Notes: a model not told the origin generated them from the sequence alone. Counted from the stretch's first letter, positions 1 to 8,054 are shown. The stretch: 20,084 nt of DNA from Chitinophagaceae bacterium UBA3961 (GCA_002385265.1 DGDD01000041.1:1-20084); one strand, 5' to 3'. Translations and numbers: made by a program.

Positions 1-12
1 GTAGGTTGGAGA

Positions 13-195
13 ATGTTGGTGGTATTGGGTGTTTTTGGGGTGTATGTTTTCTTTGGATTTTCACTTGGAATCATCATTGCTATTTATATTTTCTACACAA
101 TAAAGAACATCCGCGATAATCTGGAAGACTGGGCCAGAGAGCACCCATATGAGGGATTTCTACGTGACGATGCCGACACTCCTCACATTAGTTAA
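13..195 (+). CDS. Small membrane protein, possibly 5'-truncated by the window edge
   Basis: This encodes 60 residues if the ATG at 13 is the start. The frame is open back to base 1, so the true start may lie outside the window. Residues 1-28 are strongly hydrophobic and form one membrane segment. The remaining half is charged and acidic (IRDNLEDWAREHPYEG) and probably faces the cytoplasm. I do not recognise a family. Similar short proteins, with one N-terminal helix and an acidic tail, are common in Bacteroidota and have no assigned function. It sits at the head of a plus-strand series of small membrane-associated unknowns. Confidence 0.5.
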   Translation: MLVVLGVFGVYVFFGFSLGIIIAIYIFYTIKNIRDNLEDWAREHPYEGFLRDDADTPHIS

Positions 196-343
196 GGTTT
201 CGGTTTGATATGATAAACTATGTATATTCATAGTGGATTGATTCTTGCCAGGCATTGCTTTAAACTACGATTGCTATTCGATTATTTGAAAATGCTGCTT
301 TTAAAAAGCTGCATTATTTCTATTCATTTAAAATTATCGAAGT

Positions 344-799
344 ATGAAAACAATTGCCCCAAGCTATGCCAGCATCATCATTCGGTTTGGACTATTGGTT
401 CTGGCCGCTCTTACCCTCACCTATTTCATTCTTTCTTACATTGAACATGAGCTGTTTTCCCATCCTTTTCAGTTTTGGGTGATTAGCATTCCATTGAGTT
501 TTGGTATTCTTTTTCTCGTGTGGACCTTCTTTAGGGTACTATCTATTAACGTAAATACAGAGAAAAAGAAGGTGAAATTTAATTACTTCTACAAAACTAT
601 TGAGTTGAGTGTTGATGACTTGGAAGGCTATTTTAGGACGAGTTCCCCTTCCTCAAAATCTGAAAATTATGGAGTAGCGATTGAAACTAAATCACATCAA
701 ACGATCCAATTTCTGGATCGAGACTTCAAGTCTTTAGAAGCACTGTTTACTTTTCTAAGAGACAATGCTATTCCTTACAAGGGCGAAAAAATGGAATAG
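344..799 (+). CDS. Hypothetical protein with two N-terminal membrane segments
   Basis: The product has 151 residues. Two hydrophobic segments (about 11-31 and 45-66) form a membrane hairpin. They are followed by a soluble beta-rich C-terminal part of about 85 residues (INVNTEKKKVKFNYF, then IELSVDDLEGYF, then TIQFLDRDFKS). This layout of a TM hairpin followed by a small beta domain resembles bacterial PH-like membrane proteins, but that is an analogy from the layout and not a recognised family hit. The start at 344 gives a complete first membrane segment; an overlapping frame starting at 220 has no such character and was left out. The next gene begins 31 bp downstream, behind its own promoter-like element. 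Confidence 0.6.
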   Translation: MKTIAPSYASIIIRFGLLVLAALTLTYFILSYIEHELFSHPFQFWVISIPLSFGILFLVWTFFRVLSINVNTEKKKVKFNYFYKTIELSVDDLEGYFRTSSPSSKSENYGVAIETKSHQTIQFLDRDFKSLEALFTFLRDNAIPYKGEKME

Positions 800-809
800 T
801 CTTTTTTTG

Positions 810-817
810 TAGATTTG
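810..817 (+). promoter_or_regulatory. Bacteroidota-type -7 element TAGATTTG
   Basis: TAGATTTG fits the phylum-specific -7 consensus TAnnTTTG and lies 13 nt before the ATG at 831. No clear TTTG appears at the usual -33 spacing. It would give a very short leader for the 191-residue protein gene. Confidence 0.45.
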
Positions 818-830
818 AGAAAAGACGCAA

Positions 831-1406
831 ATGCCTTATACAATTGGATTGGTTCGTTATGATGATAGCTTTACCAATGCTACTGCTATTACTATTCAAG
901 GAGTACAAGAATTTTGTAAGGATAGAAGCGACTTAAAAATAGAAAATGAAGGGGATTCGGATACTTTGCTTATTTGGCATGAGGCTCAGCAAGAGTGGTT
1001 GCCTCTTTTATGGATTTCGGAAGACAGCAATTCGATCAATGCCAATCCCATTTTTGATTTTGAACTCTATTATGACCTTGCAGAACTTGCAAAATTTTTA
1101 GACGCATGCATTATAAGTGAAGAAGGTTATTTGTTGTACAGCTCAAAATTGGGATTTTTGGTAGATCCTGATGAACGCATTGACTACTCGGTGCCGGTTA
1201 TATCCATAGCCAAGGCATTGCAACATACTTCACTAAATGAAATAGACCTTTCTCTTCTTTATAAGCAACATTATCAGAGTTCGAGCGACTCTATTCCAAA
1301 ACAACAAAAGCAATTTACAATCAGTAAGAAAACAGAGAATTGGATCGTTTTGGCAATTTTTGTTTTAGCCATCTTAGTGTTTTTTCTAATCAAAAAATTC
1401 AGATAG
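831..1406 (+). CDS. Hypothetical tail-anchored protein
   Basis: The product has 191 residues. Most of it (1-165) is soluble and acidic, with no signal peptide. One very hydrophobic C-terminal segment follows (about 170-187, WIVLAIFVLAILVFFLI) and ends in KKFR. That topology predicts a tail-anchored inner-membrane protein with its body in the cytoplasm. No family motif is recognised. The stop is 6 bp from the DUF4406 gene, so the two may be co-transcribed. Confidence 0.6.
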   Translation: MPYTIGLVRYDDSFTNATAITIQGVQEFCKDRSDLKIENEGDSDTLLIWHEAQQEWLPLLWISEDSNSINANPIFDFELYYDLAELAKFLDACIISEEGYLLYSSKLGFLVDPDERIDYSVPVISIAKALQHTSLNEIDLSLLYKQHYQSSSDSIPKQQKQFTISKKTENWIVLAIFVLAILVFFLIKKFR

Positions 1407-1412
1407 TTATCT

Positions 1413-1784
1413 ATGGAGAACAAACAGATGATGATTTTGGTAGCAGGCCCATATCGATCCGGAACGAATGACGATCCGCATCTTATAGAGCAAAATGTAC
1501 AGGCAATGACTGATACAGCCCTTCTTTTATACAGAATGGGGCATATGCCGGTTTTGGGAGAATGGTTTGCTTTGCCTCTGATTAAAGCCGCCGGGTCGCG
1601 CGAAATTGGTGATGCTGTTTTCAATGAGATTTTTCATCCGGTTGCAATTGATTTGATCAGTCATTGTGATGCGGTGTTGAGGATAGGCGGTCCCAGCTCA
1701 GGAGCAGATAAAATGGTGAAAGTGGGTTTGGAGAAGAATAAGATCATCTATCGTTCTTTAGCGGAAGTGCCTTCTTCTAAATAA
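1413..1784 (+). CDS. DUF4406 domain protein (nucleoside 2-deoxyribosyltransferase-like fold)
   Basis: The product has 123 residues. It starts with the glycine-rich strand-loop MILVAGPYRSG (residues 7-17), followed by an Asn/Glu-containing helix (HLIEQNVQAMTD). It ends with CDAVLRIGGPSSGADKMV, where a DxxLRIxGxSxGADxE-like segment matches the DUF4406 / deoxyribosyltransferase-like Rossmannoid fold. Proteins of this class bind or cleave nucleotides or nucleosides, but DUF4406 has no firmly assigned reaction. The length suits a single complete domain. It lies 6 bp after the tail-anchored protein and 31 bp before the methyltransferase. Confidence 0.75.
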   Translation: MENKQMMILVAGPYRSGTNDDPHLIEQNVQAMTDTALLLYRMGHMPVLGEWFALPLIKAAGSREIGDAVFNEIFHPVAIDLISHCDAVLRIGGPSSGADKMVKVGLEKNKIIYRSLAEVPSSK

Positions 1785-1803
1785 GTCGTTCTGATCGGTT
1801 TCT

Positions 1804-1811
1804 TACCTTTG
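1804..1811 (+). promoter_or_regulatory. -7 element TACCTTTG next to the methyltransferase start
   Basis: TACCTTTG exactly matches TAnnTTTG and ends only 4 nt before the ATG at 1816. Transcription from it would start inside or just upstream of the coding region, so the message would be leaderless or almost so. No convincing -33 box was seen. Confidence 0.45.
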
Positions 1812-1815
1812 TTAC

Positions 1816-2529
1816 ATGATAAAGGAAAAGATTCTTGCTGCTTATGAACAGCTTGCAGCAAAATACAATGAGTTGATTGAGCACAAGCCTCACAACGCTT
1901 ACTACGATCGGCCGAACACACTTTCTTTATTTCCCGATGTAAAGGGCCTGAAAATTATAGATGCAGCCTGTGGTCCGGGGAAATATGCTGAAATATTGAA
2001 GGAAAGAGGAGCGGAGGTAGTTGGTTTCGATTTTAGCCCTCAAATGATTGAACTTGCCCAAAAGCGCCTTGGTGATACCTCTTCCTTTTTTGTTCACGAC
2101 CTAAGTGATCCTTTACCTCAATTCTCCGACACATCTTTTGATATTGTATTGTGTGCTTTAGCGCTTCACTATGTGGAAGATTGGAATCCTACCATTCAAG
2201 AGTTCAATAGGCTGCTAAAGCCCGGTGGCATATTAATAATCTCTTTGGAACATCCTTTTTTTGACTATAACTATTACAGGTCGAAGTCCTACTTCTCAAT
2301 TGAACATGTAAAGTCGGTTTGGGGTGGCTTTGGAAAAAAGGTTGAAATAAACTGTTTCCGTAGGCCATTGCAAGAATATATTATGCCGCTAACGAACAGT
2401 GGATTTGTGATCGACCGAATTCTGGAGCCTTTACCTGTTGAAAAGTTTAAAGAACTAGATTCGAGACACTACAAAGAACTAATGCAGTTTCCCGCATTTA
2501 TCTGCATACGCTCAAAGAAGACTGCTTAG
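1816..2529 (+). CDS. Class I SAM-dependent methyltransferase
   Basis: The product has 237 residues. Motif I (IIDAACGPGKYAEIL, about 47-61) is the glycine-rich SAM-binding loop. The acidic ribose-binding strand follows as VVGFDFSPQMIELA, and motif IV/post-II is FDIVLCALALHYVEDW. These are characteristic of the Methyltransf_11 / UbiE-like group. The later part (LLKPGGILIISLEHPFFDY) is the usual post-III segment. The substrate cannot be told from sequence, and the neighbours give no pathway clue. It is cytoplasmic and of normal length for the family. The ATG at 1816 follows a very close promoter element. Confidence 0.85.
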   Translation: MIKEKILAAYEQLAAKYNELIEHKPHNAYYDRPNTLSLFPDVKGLKIIDAACGPGKYAEILKERGAEVVGFDFSPQMIELAQKRLGDTSSFFVHDLSDPLPQFSDTSFDIVLCALALHYVEDWNPTIQEFNRLLKPGGILIISLEHPFFDYNYYRSKSYFSIEHVKSVWGGFGKKVEINCFRRPLQEYIMPLTNSGFVIDRILEPLPVEKFKELDSRHYKELMQFPAFICIRSKKTA

Positions 2530-2609
2530 AATGATTTTCAAAGAATAGTAACGACTTATGTGTTATATTTAAAAAAACACGAATTTACCTCACGAAAGGC
2601 GTCGAGTTT

Positions 2610-3692
2610 ATGAAAAAATACTTCATTTGGAATACTGTTTTATTGCCTGTTTTCCTTCTGTTAGGTACTGTTGTTCACGGACAAACTCCCTATCAAAAAG
2701 AAATTACAAGCTATGGCATTCAGTTGGCGCAATCCTTTAATCCAATTCAAAAAAAAGCCGGATTGCTTTCTTTTAGTGATACAGCTCGATTGAAATGGAA
2801 CAATCTGCCGGTTGGCTTAAGAGCGAGAGCCGGGGTGAGCATTGGTAATATGAGCATTGAACAGCGAAAGCTAGTACATCGGATTCTCTCCGCTTCTCTT
2901 AGTTCACAAGGGTATTTGAAAGCAGGAAGCATCATGCATTTGGATGATTTGCTGAATCAATACTATGATAGCCTTTATTACAAGAAGGAGATTGATTCAG
3001 ACAGCTATAAATTTCTACACGATCTAAAATGGTCGCACCGCAACTTTTACTTTGCTTTCTTTGGAAACCCTTCGGATTCAATTTGGGGGTATAAATTAGA
3101 AGGGCACCATTTGTCGGTTAATTTTACGTTCACCGGAAAGCAGCTATCAGTAACTCCTTGGTTTGTGGGTACGGATCCGGCGGAATATCCAAGTACCGAA
3201 TATGCAGGCTGGCGTGTTTTAGGACAGGAAGAGGATCTTGGCATTAGACTTGTTGGAATGTTGAGCGAAGCGCAAAAGAAGAAGGCGACTCTTAGTACGG
3301 AAGTTCCTGGCGATATTATCACCGGAGCTGAATCGGGCAAGCGCCTGATCGATTATTGGGGTTTGAAAGCTTCAGATATGAATCCGGCTCAAAAAGCAGT
3401 GCTTGAGTACATCATTCGAGAATACGTTTTTAATTTAGAATATGAGAAAGCAAGTGCCGAATTTGAGAAGATCAAAAAGGCCGGAATTGATCAGATTTAT
3501 TTCGGATGGATTGGTGCTTATGAAGAAGGAAAAGCTCATTATTTTGTATTGAATGGCCCCACTTTCTTGATTGAATTTGATAACAGTGGCTTTGGTGGAA
3601 ATGCAAATCATATTCATAGCATTTGGAGAGAGAAGGGGAATGAATATGGCGAGGATCTGTTGAAAAAGCATTATCAGGCAATCAAACACTGA
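2610..3692 (+). CDS. Secreted DUF3500 protein
   Basis: The product has 360 residues with a clear signal peptide (MKKYFIWNTVLLPVFLLLGTVVHGQ) cleaved around residue 25. The C-terminal third carries the DUF3500 hallmark: a glycine-rich stretch and the segment NANHIHSIWRE (His at about 334 and 336). Upstream is a conserved GHHLSVNFTF-like strand (about 165-174). The reaction catalysed by DUF3500 proteins is not established; the conserved histidines could bind a metal. The protein is probably periplasmic or secreted. An AT-rich repeat, also found downstream of the dipeptidase gene, starts 3 nt after the stop. Confidence 0.85.
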   Translation: MKKYFIWNTVLLPVFLLLGTVVHGQTPYQKEITSYGIQLAQSFNPIQKKAGLLSFSDTARLKWNNLPVGLRARAGVSIGNMSIEQRKLVHRILSASLSSQGYLKAGSIMHLDDLLNQYYDSLYYKKEIDSDSYKFLHDLKWSHRNFYFAFFGNPSDSIWGYKLEGHHLSVNFTFTGKQLSVTPWFVGTDPAEYPSTEYAGWRVLGQEEDLGIRLVGMLSEAQKKKATLSTEVPGDIITGAESGKRLIDYWGLKASDMNPAQKAVLEYIIREYVFNLEYEKASAEFEKIKKAGIDQIYFGWIGAYEEGKAHYFVLNGPTFLIEFDNSGFGGNANHIHSIWREKGNEYGEDLLKKHYQAIKH

Positions 3693-3695
3693 GGG

Positions 3696-3720
3696 ATTAA
3701 TAAGTAAGAATTAATAATTA
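3696..3720 (+). repeat. AT-rich dispersed repeat, copy 1
   Basis: This 25-bp element, built on ATTAATAAGTAA and AATTAATAAT, lies 3 nt after the stop of the DUF3500 gene. Its near-identical partner is on the minus strand at 16861-16885, 2 nt after the stop of the dipeptidase gene. The two differ at only about three positions. The meaning is unclear; it could be a low-complexity transcript end or a small dispersed repeat. Confidence 0.55.
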
Positions 3721-3739
3721 CTACAGTTGCTTCGCAATT

Positions 3740-3747
3740 TAGGTTTG
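3740..3747 (+). promoter_or_regulatory. -7 element TAGGTTTG upstream of the lipoprotein gene
   Basis: TAGGTTTG exactly fits TAnnTTTG and lies 27 nt before the ATG at 3775. A TTG at 3727-3729 is too close to serve as a standard -33 box, so the upstream element is uncertain. Confidence 0.45.
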
Positions 3748-3774
3748 TTTAATGAATTATAGAAAAGTTAGAAT

Positions 3775-4233
3775 ATGAGAGCTTTTGTTACAATACTTGG
3801 TACTTTCATGGTGTTGATTATTGGTTGTACCAATGAGAACGGAGGATCCGGAATGAATACTGGCGCTTCTATTGGGCCTAAATATGACACCCTCTGGTTT
3901 AATGAGAAATGCGCTGTTTTTTTGGAGCCCGACAGTATTGCTGCTGAACGTTGGAAAGAACAGATTGACACTTCAGTACGTGCAACAGTGGTTGATGATC
4001 TTGTGTTTTACACGAGTGATGCTCATCATTATTTAGATAGTATGGGAGTTAAAACCATTCGTGTGAGTGGGCGTCCGCTAATTGGATTTAGAAGTACCGT
4101 TGGAAGCCATGTGATCAAAATAGATACGCTTAGTAGTTTATGGTCGGTATTGTTGTTTGATCCAACAAAGCAGGTAAAAGAAATTGACGTTACCGATATT
4201 GTAGATGAATACGAATCGTATTATAAAAACTAA
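3775..4233 (+). CDS. Hypothetical lipoprotein
   Basis: The product has 152 residues. It starts MRAFVTILGTFMVLIIGCTNENGGSG: a short positively charged N-end, a hydrophobic core and a lipobox (LIIGC) with the lipidated cysteine at residue 18. The Ser/Gly/Asn-rich tether after the cysteine is typical of Bacteroidota lipoproteins. The mature part has about 130 soluble residues and no recognised domain. It is likely anchored in the inner or outer membrane and faces the periplasm. Confidence 0.7.
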   Translation: MRAFVTILGTFMVLIIGCTNENGGSGMNTGASIGPKYDTLWFNEKCAVFLEPDSIAAERWKEQIDTSVRATVVDDLVFYTSDAHHYLDSMGVKTIRVSGRPLIGFRSTVGSHVIKIDTLSSLWSVLLFDPTKQVKEIDVTDIVDEYESYYKN

Positions 4234-4322
4234 GGATTCTCCTTTTTTATTTGTAGTGTAGGTCGATAAATCCTTCCCCTTATGTTAACTGAATTGTATC
4301 ATGTTAACAGACGCCTTATTCA

Positions 4323-4619
4323 ATGCCGGGCAAGCGAAACCTTATCAAATTATTATTCCTCTTGCAAACTGCGTATTGCTGGTATTGCTATGCTAAAGCA
4401 TGTAGTTTATCTTACGACGATAACTATGGACTAATTCTTCAAGCCATTATTATCTCCCTTGTTTTTGTAGGACTGTTGAAGGCGCTTTATGTTTGGCGTC
4501 GCGGTTGGTTAGGGGATAAAAAGTGGTGGGTGATAATTTGGATTCTAATCGGTTCTCCCTTTCCCCTTACGTTGGGTCTTTTGGTTTACAGCGAGCTATT
4601 TGGCCACTTATCAACATAG
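4323..4619 (+). CDS. Small integral membrane protein
   Basis: The product has 98 residues. Hydrophobic stretches at about 8-23, 35-52 and 69-90 suggest three membrane segments joined by short basic loops (VWRRGWLGDKKWW). No family is recognised. The gene lies alone between a lipoprotein gene and the serine hydrolase gene. Two ATGTTAAC repeats lie upstream of its start. Confidence 0.55.
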   Translation: MPGKRNLIKLLFLLQTAYCWYCYAKACSLSYDDNYGLILQAIIISLVFVGLLKALYVWRRGWLGDKKWWVIIWILIGSPFPLTLGLLVYSELFGHLST

Positions 4620-4700
4620 CAATTAATCTTAATCCGAAATTTTCAGTTTTGTCGTGTGGACTTGGTAATTATTAGTAATTTCCTACATATTCCTTCCAAC

Positions 4701-6209
4701 ATGAGAAAATACCTTTTTGTAGCCTTTCTAATAGGCTTTTCAGGAGCTGCATTTTCGCAAACCACTCCTTTTGATAAGAAGTTCCCTAATATTGATAAGT
4801 ACATCGATAGTTTCATGAAAGCCTGGAATATCCCAGGTTTGGCCATGGGTATCGTTTATAAAGACAAATTGATTTATGCCAAAGGTTATGGTTATCGTGA
4901 TCTAGAAGCCAAATTACCGGTTACTGCTACTACAATATTTCCGATCGCCTCCAATACAAAACTCTTTACCGCAACGGCGGCAACCATGTTAGCCGTAGAA
5001 GGGAAATTAAATTTAGACAAGCCGGCAAGGACATATTTACCCTCTCTGAATTTTTCCAACGATGAGTTGAATGCCAAAGTAACGGTCCGAGACATGCTTT
5101 CTCATAGAACCGGTTTGCCGCGTTATGACGCCATTTGGGTGGCAGCTCCATTTTCAAGAAAAGAAGTGTTGGAGAAGATCGTTTATATGAAACCGCAGTT
5201 TGGATTTCGAGAAGGATATATCTACAATAACATGATGTTTGTAGCTTCCGGAGCAGTGGAAGAAGCGGTAACGGGTAAATCTTGGGAGGATCTGATACGA
5301 GAGAAACTCTTGCAACCGCTTGCAATGAATGCAACCGGTTACACCGACGAAGAAACAAGGAAGTCGGGGAATTTTGCTTGGGCTTACTATGCTCCCGACA
5401 GTTCCAATAAGTTATTAAAGAAAACCTTCAATGCACAATGCCCTGCACTTGGTCCTGCAGGAATTATAAAATCGAATGTGGAAGATATGAGTCATTGGAT
5501 GATTGCGCAGCTCAATCAAGGGAAGTACAATGGTGTACAAGTGATCCCTGATGCGGCAATTAAAGAAACACTCATCCCACAAAATATTGCCGATAAGGAT
5601 GGTCGCTGGCCGGAGTTATCAAACGGTTTGTATGGATTAGGACGCATCATTCAAACTTACAAGGGGTACAAAATTGCGACACATACAGGATCAATTGACG
5701 GGTACTATTCAAATCTAACCTTCATTCCTTCTGAAGGAATTGCCGTCTTTATGGTACACAACAGTGTTCCTGCCGGCTCGGTACGCTCTATGATGGCTTT
5801 TCCGGTGGTTGATCGATTGATGGGCCTTAGTGCTAGTCCTTGGAGCGAACGCTATATGGACGATTATAAGAAGGGATTGGCCGCAGAGAAGAAAGCGAAG
5901 GATTCTATTTTAGCAACTGCAGTTAAAAATACGCGCCCCTCTCATCCTTTAAAAGAATTTGTTGGACAGTTTTCAAGTCCAATTTATGGAGAAATGGGTG
6001 TAGAATGGACCAATGATCAATTGTATTTGGTATATCGAGGAAACAAGTTCCTATTGAAACATTTGCATTACGATCAATTCTATACCGATGAGTCTGCGTT
6101 GGATCGTCCCGATTTTAGGGTTCATTTCGAAACCAATATGAAAGGCGAAGTGGGAAAGATGAATGTTTGGTTAGGAGATCCGGTGGCTGAATTCGTTCGA
6201 ATTAAATAA
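4701..6209 (+). CDS. Secreted serine hydrolase, beta-lactamase/AmpC-like (Pfam Beta-lactamase) with C-terminal DUF3471-like domain
   Basis: The product has 502 residues. The ATG at 4701 is preferred because it opens a perfect signal peptide (MRKYLFVAFLIGFSGAAFSQ); an upstream GTG at 4656 would bury this peptide. Three motifs of the class C beta-lactamase / DD-peptidase fold are present. They are SNTK at 84-87 (SxxK, Ser84 nucleophile), YNN at 175-177 (YxN), and HTG at 328-330 in place of KTG. HTG is common in esterase or amidase members rather than true beta-lactamases. The end (FVGQFSSPIYGEMGVEW) resembles DUF3471. It is probably a periplasmic peptidase or esterase, substrate unknown. The CPBP protease gene follows after 5 bp. 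Confidence 0.88.
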   Translation: MRKYLFVAFLIGFSGAAFSQTTPFDKKFPNIDKYIDSFMKAWNIPGLAMGIVYKDKLIYAKGYGYRDLEAKLPVTATTIFPIASNTKLFTATAATMLAVEGKLNLDKPARTYLPSLNFSNDELNAKVTVRDMLSHRTGLPRYDAIWVAAPFSRKEVLEKIVYMKPQFGFREGYIYNNMMFVASGAVEEAVTGKSWEDLIREKLLQPLAMNATGYTDEETRKSGNFAWAYYAPDSSNKLLKKTFNAQCPALGPAGIIKSNVEDMSHWMIAQLNQGKYNGVQVIPDAAIKETLIPQNIADKDGRWPELSNGLYGLGRIIQTYKGYKIATHTGSIDGYYSNLTFIPSEGIAVFMVHNSVPAGSVRSMMAFPVVDRLMGLSASPWSERYMDDYKKGLAAEKKAKDSILATAVKNTRPSHPLKEFVGQFSSPIYGEMGVEWTNDQLYLVYRGNKFLLKHLHYDQFYTDESALDRPDFRVHFETNMKGEVGKMNVWLGDPVAEFVRIK

Positions 6210-6214
6210 AAGTA

Positions 6215-6913
6215 ATGATAGGCATTTTAGTACAACTGATATTATCGGCAGCCTTGTTGTGGTTTCTTCAAAAGAAATCGTTGATGGTATTGTGCGGGGG
6301 CGGCATGAAACAACAATCGACAGACTTTTTTGGTTTCTTTCTACTTACCTTACTAATTAGTTCAAGCCAGTATTTCTTTCGAATGATATGGGCCATGGAG
6401 CGTTGGGTAGTGAATCCGAAAGTTAGTATCGCTTTGATTGCAGAAGGAACTTGGTGGAATATTAAATCAGTATTGTTCGAAGAGTTGATTTTTCGAGGCG
6501 CTTTGTTCTACATACTTATTGTACGATTGGGTATCAAATGGGCGATACTTCTTTCTTCCATATCATTTGGTGTGTATCATTGGTTTTCGCACGGGGTGTT
6601 GGGACAGCCCATTCCCATGATCGTTGAGTTCTTAACCACCGGAATTATGGGTGTTGTATATGCATTGGGCTATACGAAAACAGGCTCTTTGTTAACGCCC
6701 ATTGGAATTCATTTAGGCTGGAATATTGTAGGGTCGGTATTGTTTTCCGGGAAGCTCATCGGCGATCAATTATTAGTAGAAGTACAGCCTGTTCCGAATG
6801 TACAAGTAAGCTATTTCATCTACTTTGTAATTATCTATCTGCCCTTGCTGGCTGCAATTGGTGTAAATGCTTGGATCTTGTTGAAACGCCCCACCTTTTC
6901 ATTTAATACATGA
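6215..6913 (+). CDS. CPBP family intramembrane metalloprotease
   Basis: The product has 232 residues, very hydrophobic, with about six to seven membrane segments. The CAAX-protease/bacteriocin-processing (CPBP, ABI) signature is complete: EE at 89-90 with Arg94 (FEELIFRG), FGVYH with His122, and HLGWN with His166 and Asn170. These residues form the buried catalytic centre in Rce1-type glutamate proteases. The start lies 5 bp after the serine hydrolase stop, so they are probably co-transcribed. The substrate is unknown; members act in prenyl-protein-like processing, bacteriocin immunity or cleavage of membrane proteins. Confidence 0.85.
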   Translation: MIGILVQLILSAALLWFLQKKSLMVLCGGGMKQQSTDFFGFFLLTLLISSSQYFFRMIWAMERWVVNPKVSIALIAEGTWWNIKSVLFEELIFRGALFYILIVRLGIKWAILLSSISFGVYHWFSHGVLGQPIPMIVEFLTTGIMGVVYALGYTKTGSLLTPIGIHLGWNIVGSVLFSGKLIGDQLLVEVQPVPNVQVSYFIYFVIIYLPLLAAIGVNAWILLKRPTFSFNT

Positions 6914-6987
6914 TTGCGGATTTTGGAATTAGCATCTAAGGAGAAGTTTGCCGTGTTTTCAACCCCTAATTCCCGGATAAATAATGA

Positions 6988-6995
6988 TAATTTTG
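6988..6995 (+). promoter_or_regulatory. -7 element TAATTTTG
   Basis: TAATTTTG exactly fits TAnnTTTG and ends 4 nt before the ATG at 7000. This predicts a leaderless or nearly leaderless transcript for the acetyltransferase gene. A TTTG at 6947-6950 is too far away to be its partner. Confidence 0.45.
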
Positions 6996-6999
6996 CCTC

Positions 7000-7464
7000 A
7001 TGTTAGAATTTAGCATCCGACGTGCCACCGAATTTGATGCGGAAGAACTCAGTGTCATGATTTCAAACAACGCAAAAGCAATCCTTGCTTCCTATTATTC
7101 TGAAATTCAAATGGCGGTTTTCCTTCGACACTATGCTCCTGAAGCCATTCGATCTAGGATAGGCAAAACAGTTTTGTTTGTGGCAGAATCTCAAGGTGAA
7201 ATTCTGGGATCTATAGGATTAGACGAAGACCTGGTTGTTGGGTTCTATACCAAGGTCGCTTACATTGGAAAGGGAATAGGTACTGCTCTTTTGAAATACC
7301 TAGAAAATTATGCTGCCGAAAATGGTTTTGTAAGAATTGAATTGTCTGCCTCTCCTGTTGGAGAGGGATTTTATTTAAAGCAGGGTTGGAGGAAAGTTGA
7401 AGACACCATTGTGTACTACTATGACACTGCTTTTAATGAAGCTTTGATGGAGAAGATTTTATAG
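7000..7464 (+). CDS. GNAT family N-acetyltransferase
   Basis: The product has 154 residues, the usual length of one GNAT domain. The opening FSIRRATEFDAEELSVM is the typical first strand and helix. VAESQGEILGSIGL (about 61-74) is the beta4 hairpin, and IGKGIGTALLKYLENYA (89-105) is motif A, the pyrophosphate-binding loop for acetyl-CoA. The end (YLKQGWRKVEDT) is the usual closing YxxxGF-like element. The acetyl acceptor cannot be inferred from sequence or context. Confidence 0.88.
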   Translation: MLEFSIRRATEFDAEELSVMISNNAKAILASYYSEIQMAVFLRHYAPEAIRSRIGKTVLFVAESQGEILGSIGLDEDLVVGFYTKVAYIGKGIGTALLKYLENYAAENGFVRIELSASPVGEGFYLKQGWRKVEDTIVYYYDTAFNEALMEKIL

Positions 7465-7480
7465 CGTTGGTTACTTCAAT

Positions 7481-7488
7481 TAACTTTG
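7481..7488 (+). promoter_or_regulatory. -7 element TAACTTTG deciding the start of the next gene
   Basis: TAACTTTG exactly fits TAnnTTTG and ends 8 nt before the ATG at 7497. It lies inside the reading frame if the upstream TTG at 7467 were the start. This argues for 7497. Confidence 0.45.
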
Positions 7489-7496
7489 GTAATTGC

Positions 7497-8024
7497 ATGG
7501 AAATTCTCATCACATTATACTCGTCCATGGCTGTTCTTTTTATCAGCCTGTTTTATTTCTTCTTTCCCAATAGCTTTCTGTGGCTTCGCAAGATCGTGAT
7601 TGGAAAATGGTTGATGCGAGGATTAGCCTTAATCGCCATTTCCGGCTTGATCTATACCGTGCATTTGATGCGGAGTTTACCCGATCCTTCTTTATTTCAA
7701 GGCAAGTTTCAATTAATTGAATCGTATGGATTTATTCCTGAAAAACTCAATGATTATCATGAGTTCAATATTGATACGCCGGGAACTTTTCGAATATCAC
7801 CCTTACCCGAAATCAGGGCCTGCGATTCAGGTACGTATACCTTGGTGAAAGGAGAAGATGAAAACTACCTCGTTATGAATTGTGGTTTCAAGAAAGACAG
7901 TGCAGTGATTCAAAGAAGCTTATTCCGACTGCAGCTGGGCTTTTTTCGAAAAGACCGTGTTCATCCTAGTATTTGGTATGAACGAAAACTTTTCGAGAAA
8001 CAATCGCGAACTGTAACTTTTTAG
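7497..8024 (+). CDS. Hypothetical membrane protein
   Basis: The product has 175 residues from the ATG at 7497. Two hydrophobic segments, about residues 2-25 and 38-56, precede a soluble part of about 115 residues that should lie outside the cytoplasm. That part contains two cysteines (RACDSGTY and MNCGFKK) that could form a disulfide, and it reads like a compact beta domain. No family is recognised. The upstream TTG at 7467 is rejected as start because of the promoter-like element between the two. Confidence 0.55.
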   Translation: MEILITLYSSMAVLFISLFYFFFPNSFLWLRKIVIGKWLMRGLALIAISGLIYTVHLMRSLPDPSLFQGKFQLIESYGFIPEKLNDYHEFNIDTPGTFRISPLPEIRACDSGTYTLVKGEDENYLVMNCGFKKDSAVIQRSLFRLQLGFFRKDRVHPSIWYERKLFEKQSRTVTF

Positions 8025-8054
8025 ATAGCTCTGCGTCATAGGTTAAAACACACC

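Noticed and set aside
4656..4700. GTG start 15 codons upstream for the serine hydrolase
   Set aside because: It would bury a perfect signal peptide that begins at the ATG at 4701.
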